Below are positions 42,355 to 42,662 of a stretch of DNA of 42,662 nucleotides, one piece after another (position 1 is the first letter of the stretch; each line of letters begins with the position of its first letter). The notes beneath the pieces are model-generated. The model was not told the origin of the DNA, searched no databases, and worked only from the letters and a program-made list of their open reading frames with translations. The position numbers and the translations under genes are program-made. This stretch comes from Sphaerosporella brunnea (Eukaryota; Ascomycota; Pezizomycetes; Pezizales; Pyronemataceae): positions 1 through 42,662 of the forward strand of contig VXIS01000381.1 in the NCBI GenBank assembly GCA_008704415.1, read 5' to 3'.

Positions 42355-42662
42355 TCTGTATTCAGTGTTCTCAATAGCCAGCCCGAAAAGCAGGGCGGGC
42401 TGTGAGGATGGGCTGGCTGGGCTTGGCTTTTTAATCAGCCGCGCCCGGGCTTGCACTGTTGATTAGATACAGAGTGATATTCGGTGAAGCAACGATCTCG
42501 TGATCTGCATACACCACCATGACAGCTGGTGCAGCCCACAGTCAGTCGGCCGAGCTGCGAGTTAAAAAGCCAACCCGGCTCTTTGATCAGCCCAACACAG
42601 CTCAACACAGCCAGCCCGGCTGGCTGGCCATTGGGAATACAGGCCTAGGCTGTATTCTCACA
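42355..42662. repeat. Degenerate inverted-repeat element at the window end
   Basis: Sequence at 42356-42436 reappears inverted at about 42560-42644. Shared blocks are CTGTATTC, CAATRGCCAGCC, TGGGCTG and TTGGCTTTTTAA. The GGCTGGCT motif recurs near both ends, as in hAT-type subterminal repeats. A candidate TIR, CAGTGTTCTCAATAGCC (42363-42379), matches the inverted 42626-42642 at 13 of 17 positions. A near-palindrome with AATACAG/CTGTATT arms lies at 42636-42656, so two copies may abut here. The element may continue past the window. There is no coding capacity. Confidence 0.5.

Noticed and set aside
1..42662. tRNA, rRNA, CRISPR, bacterial operon or phage features
   Set aside because: No A/B-box pairs with cloverleaf potential, no rRNA-like segment and no spaced short repeats were seen. 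The content is eukaryotic throughout.

Overview
The window looks like a nuclear fragment of a filamentous ascomycete (Pezizomycotina). The evidence is compact genes with many short introns (about 50-75 nt, GT-AG, often GTAAGT/GTATGT/GTACG donors), protein families arranged as in filamentous fungi (Csx2-type BAR-PH-ArfGAP, SPX-ankyrin-GDPD Gde1, a CAX4-type dolichyldiphosphatase), and AT-rich or foldback repeats in long gene-free stretches. I cannot name a genus. All exon structures were built by hand from splice signals and protein-family continuity.

Layout. 1-3.7 kb: no genes; a large imperfect palindrome (centre near 3233) whose left arm is split by a ~2.7 kb insert bounded by A-rich tracts. 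4.08-9.50 kb (-): clathrin heavy chain in 8 exons. 10.46-10.76 kb (-): a 65-residue secreted, probably GPI-anchored protein. 10.8-15.0 kb: gene-free. 15.01-16.19 kb: two short non-autonomous elements with terminal inverted repeats, one flanked by TA and one with perfect 23-bp TIRs. 16.35-17.17 kb (-): dolichyldiphosphatase. 17.84-21.61 kb (+): Csx2-like ArfGAP in 7 exons. 21.95-22.85 kb (-): small P-loop kinase with a ~100-bp (TCC)n tract in its first intron. 23.51-24.15 kb (-): LSM2. 24.47-26.50 kb (-): disordered basic protein of unknown function. 27.35-28.55 kb (-): single zinc-finger-like protein. 29.55-31.53 kb (-): mitochondrial PPR-type protein. 33.88-37.93 kb (+): GDE1. 38.72-39.38 kb (-): four-helix membrane protein. 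40.01-41.72 kb (-): RNA lariat debranching enzyme DBR1. 42.36-42.66 kb: another inverted-repeat element running into the window end.

The genes are ordinary cellular functions: vesicle traffic (clathrin, ArfGAP), dolichol recycling, RNA processing (LSM2, DBR1), phosphate and phospholipid metabolism (GDE1), and mitochondrial expression (PPR). They do not form a pathway cluster, and I see no secondary-metabolite, viral or defence cassette. The most unusual content is structural: the split palindrome, the two clean miniature elements side by side, the intronic microsatellite, many long G/C homopolymers, and a few odd exon designs.
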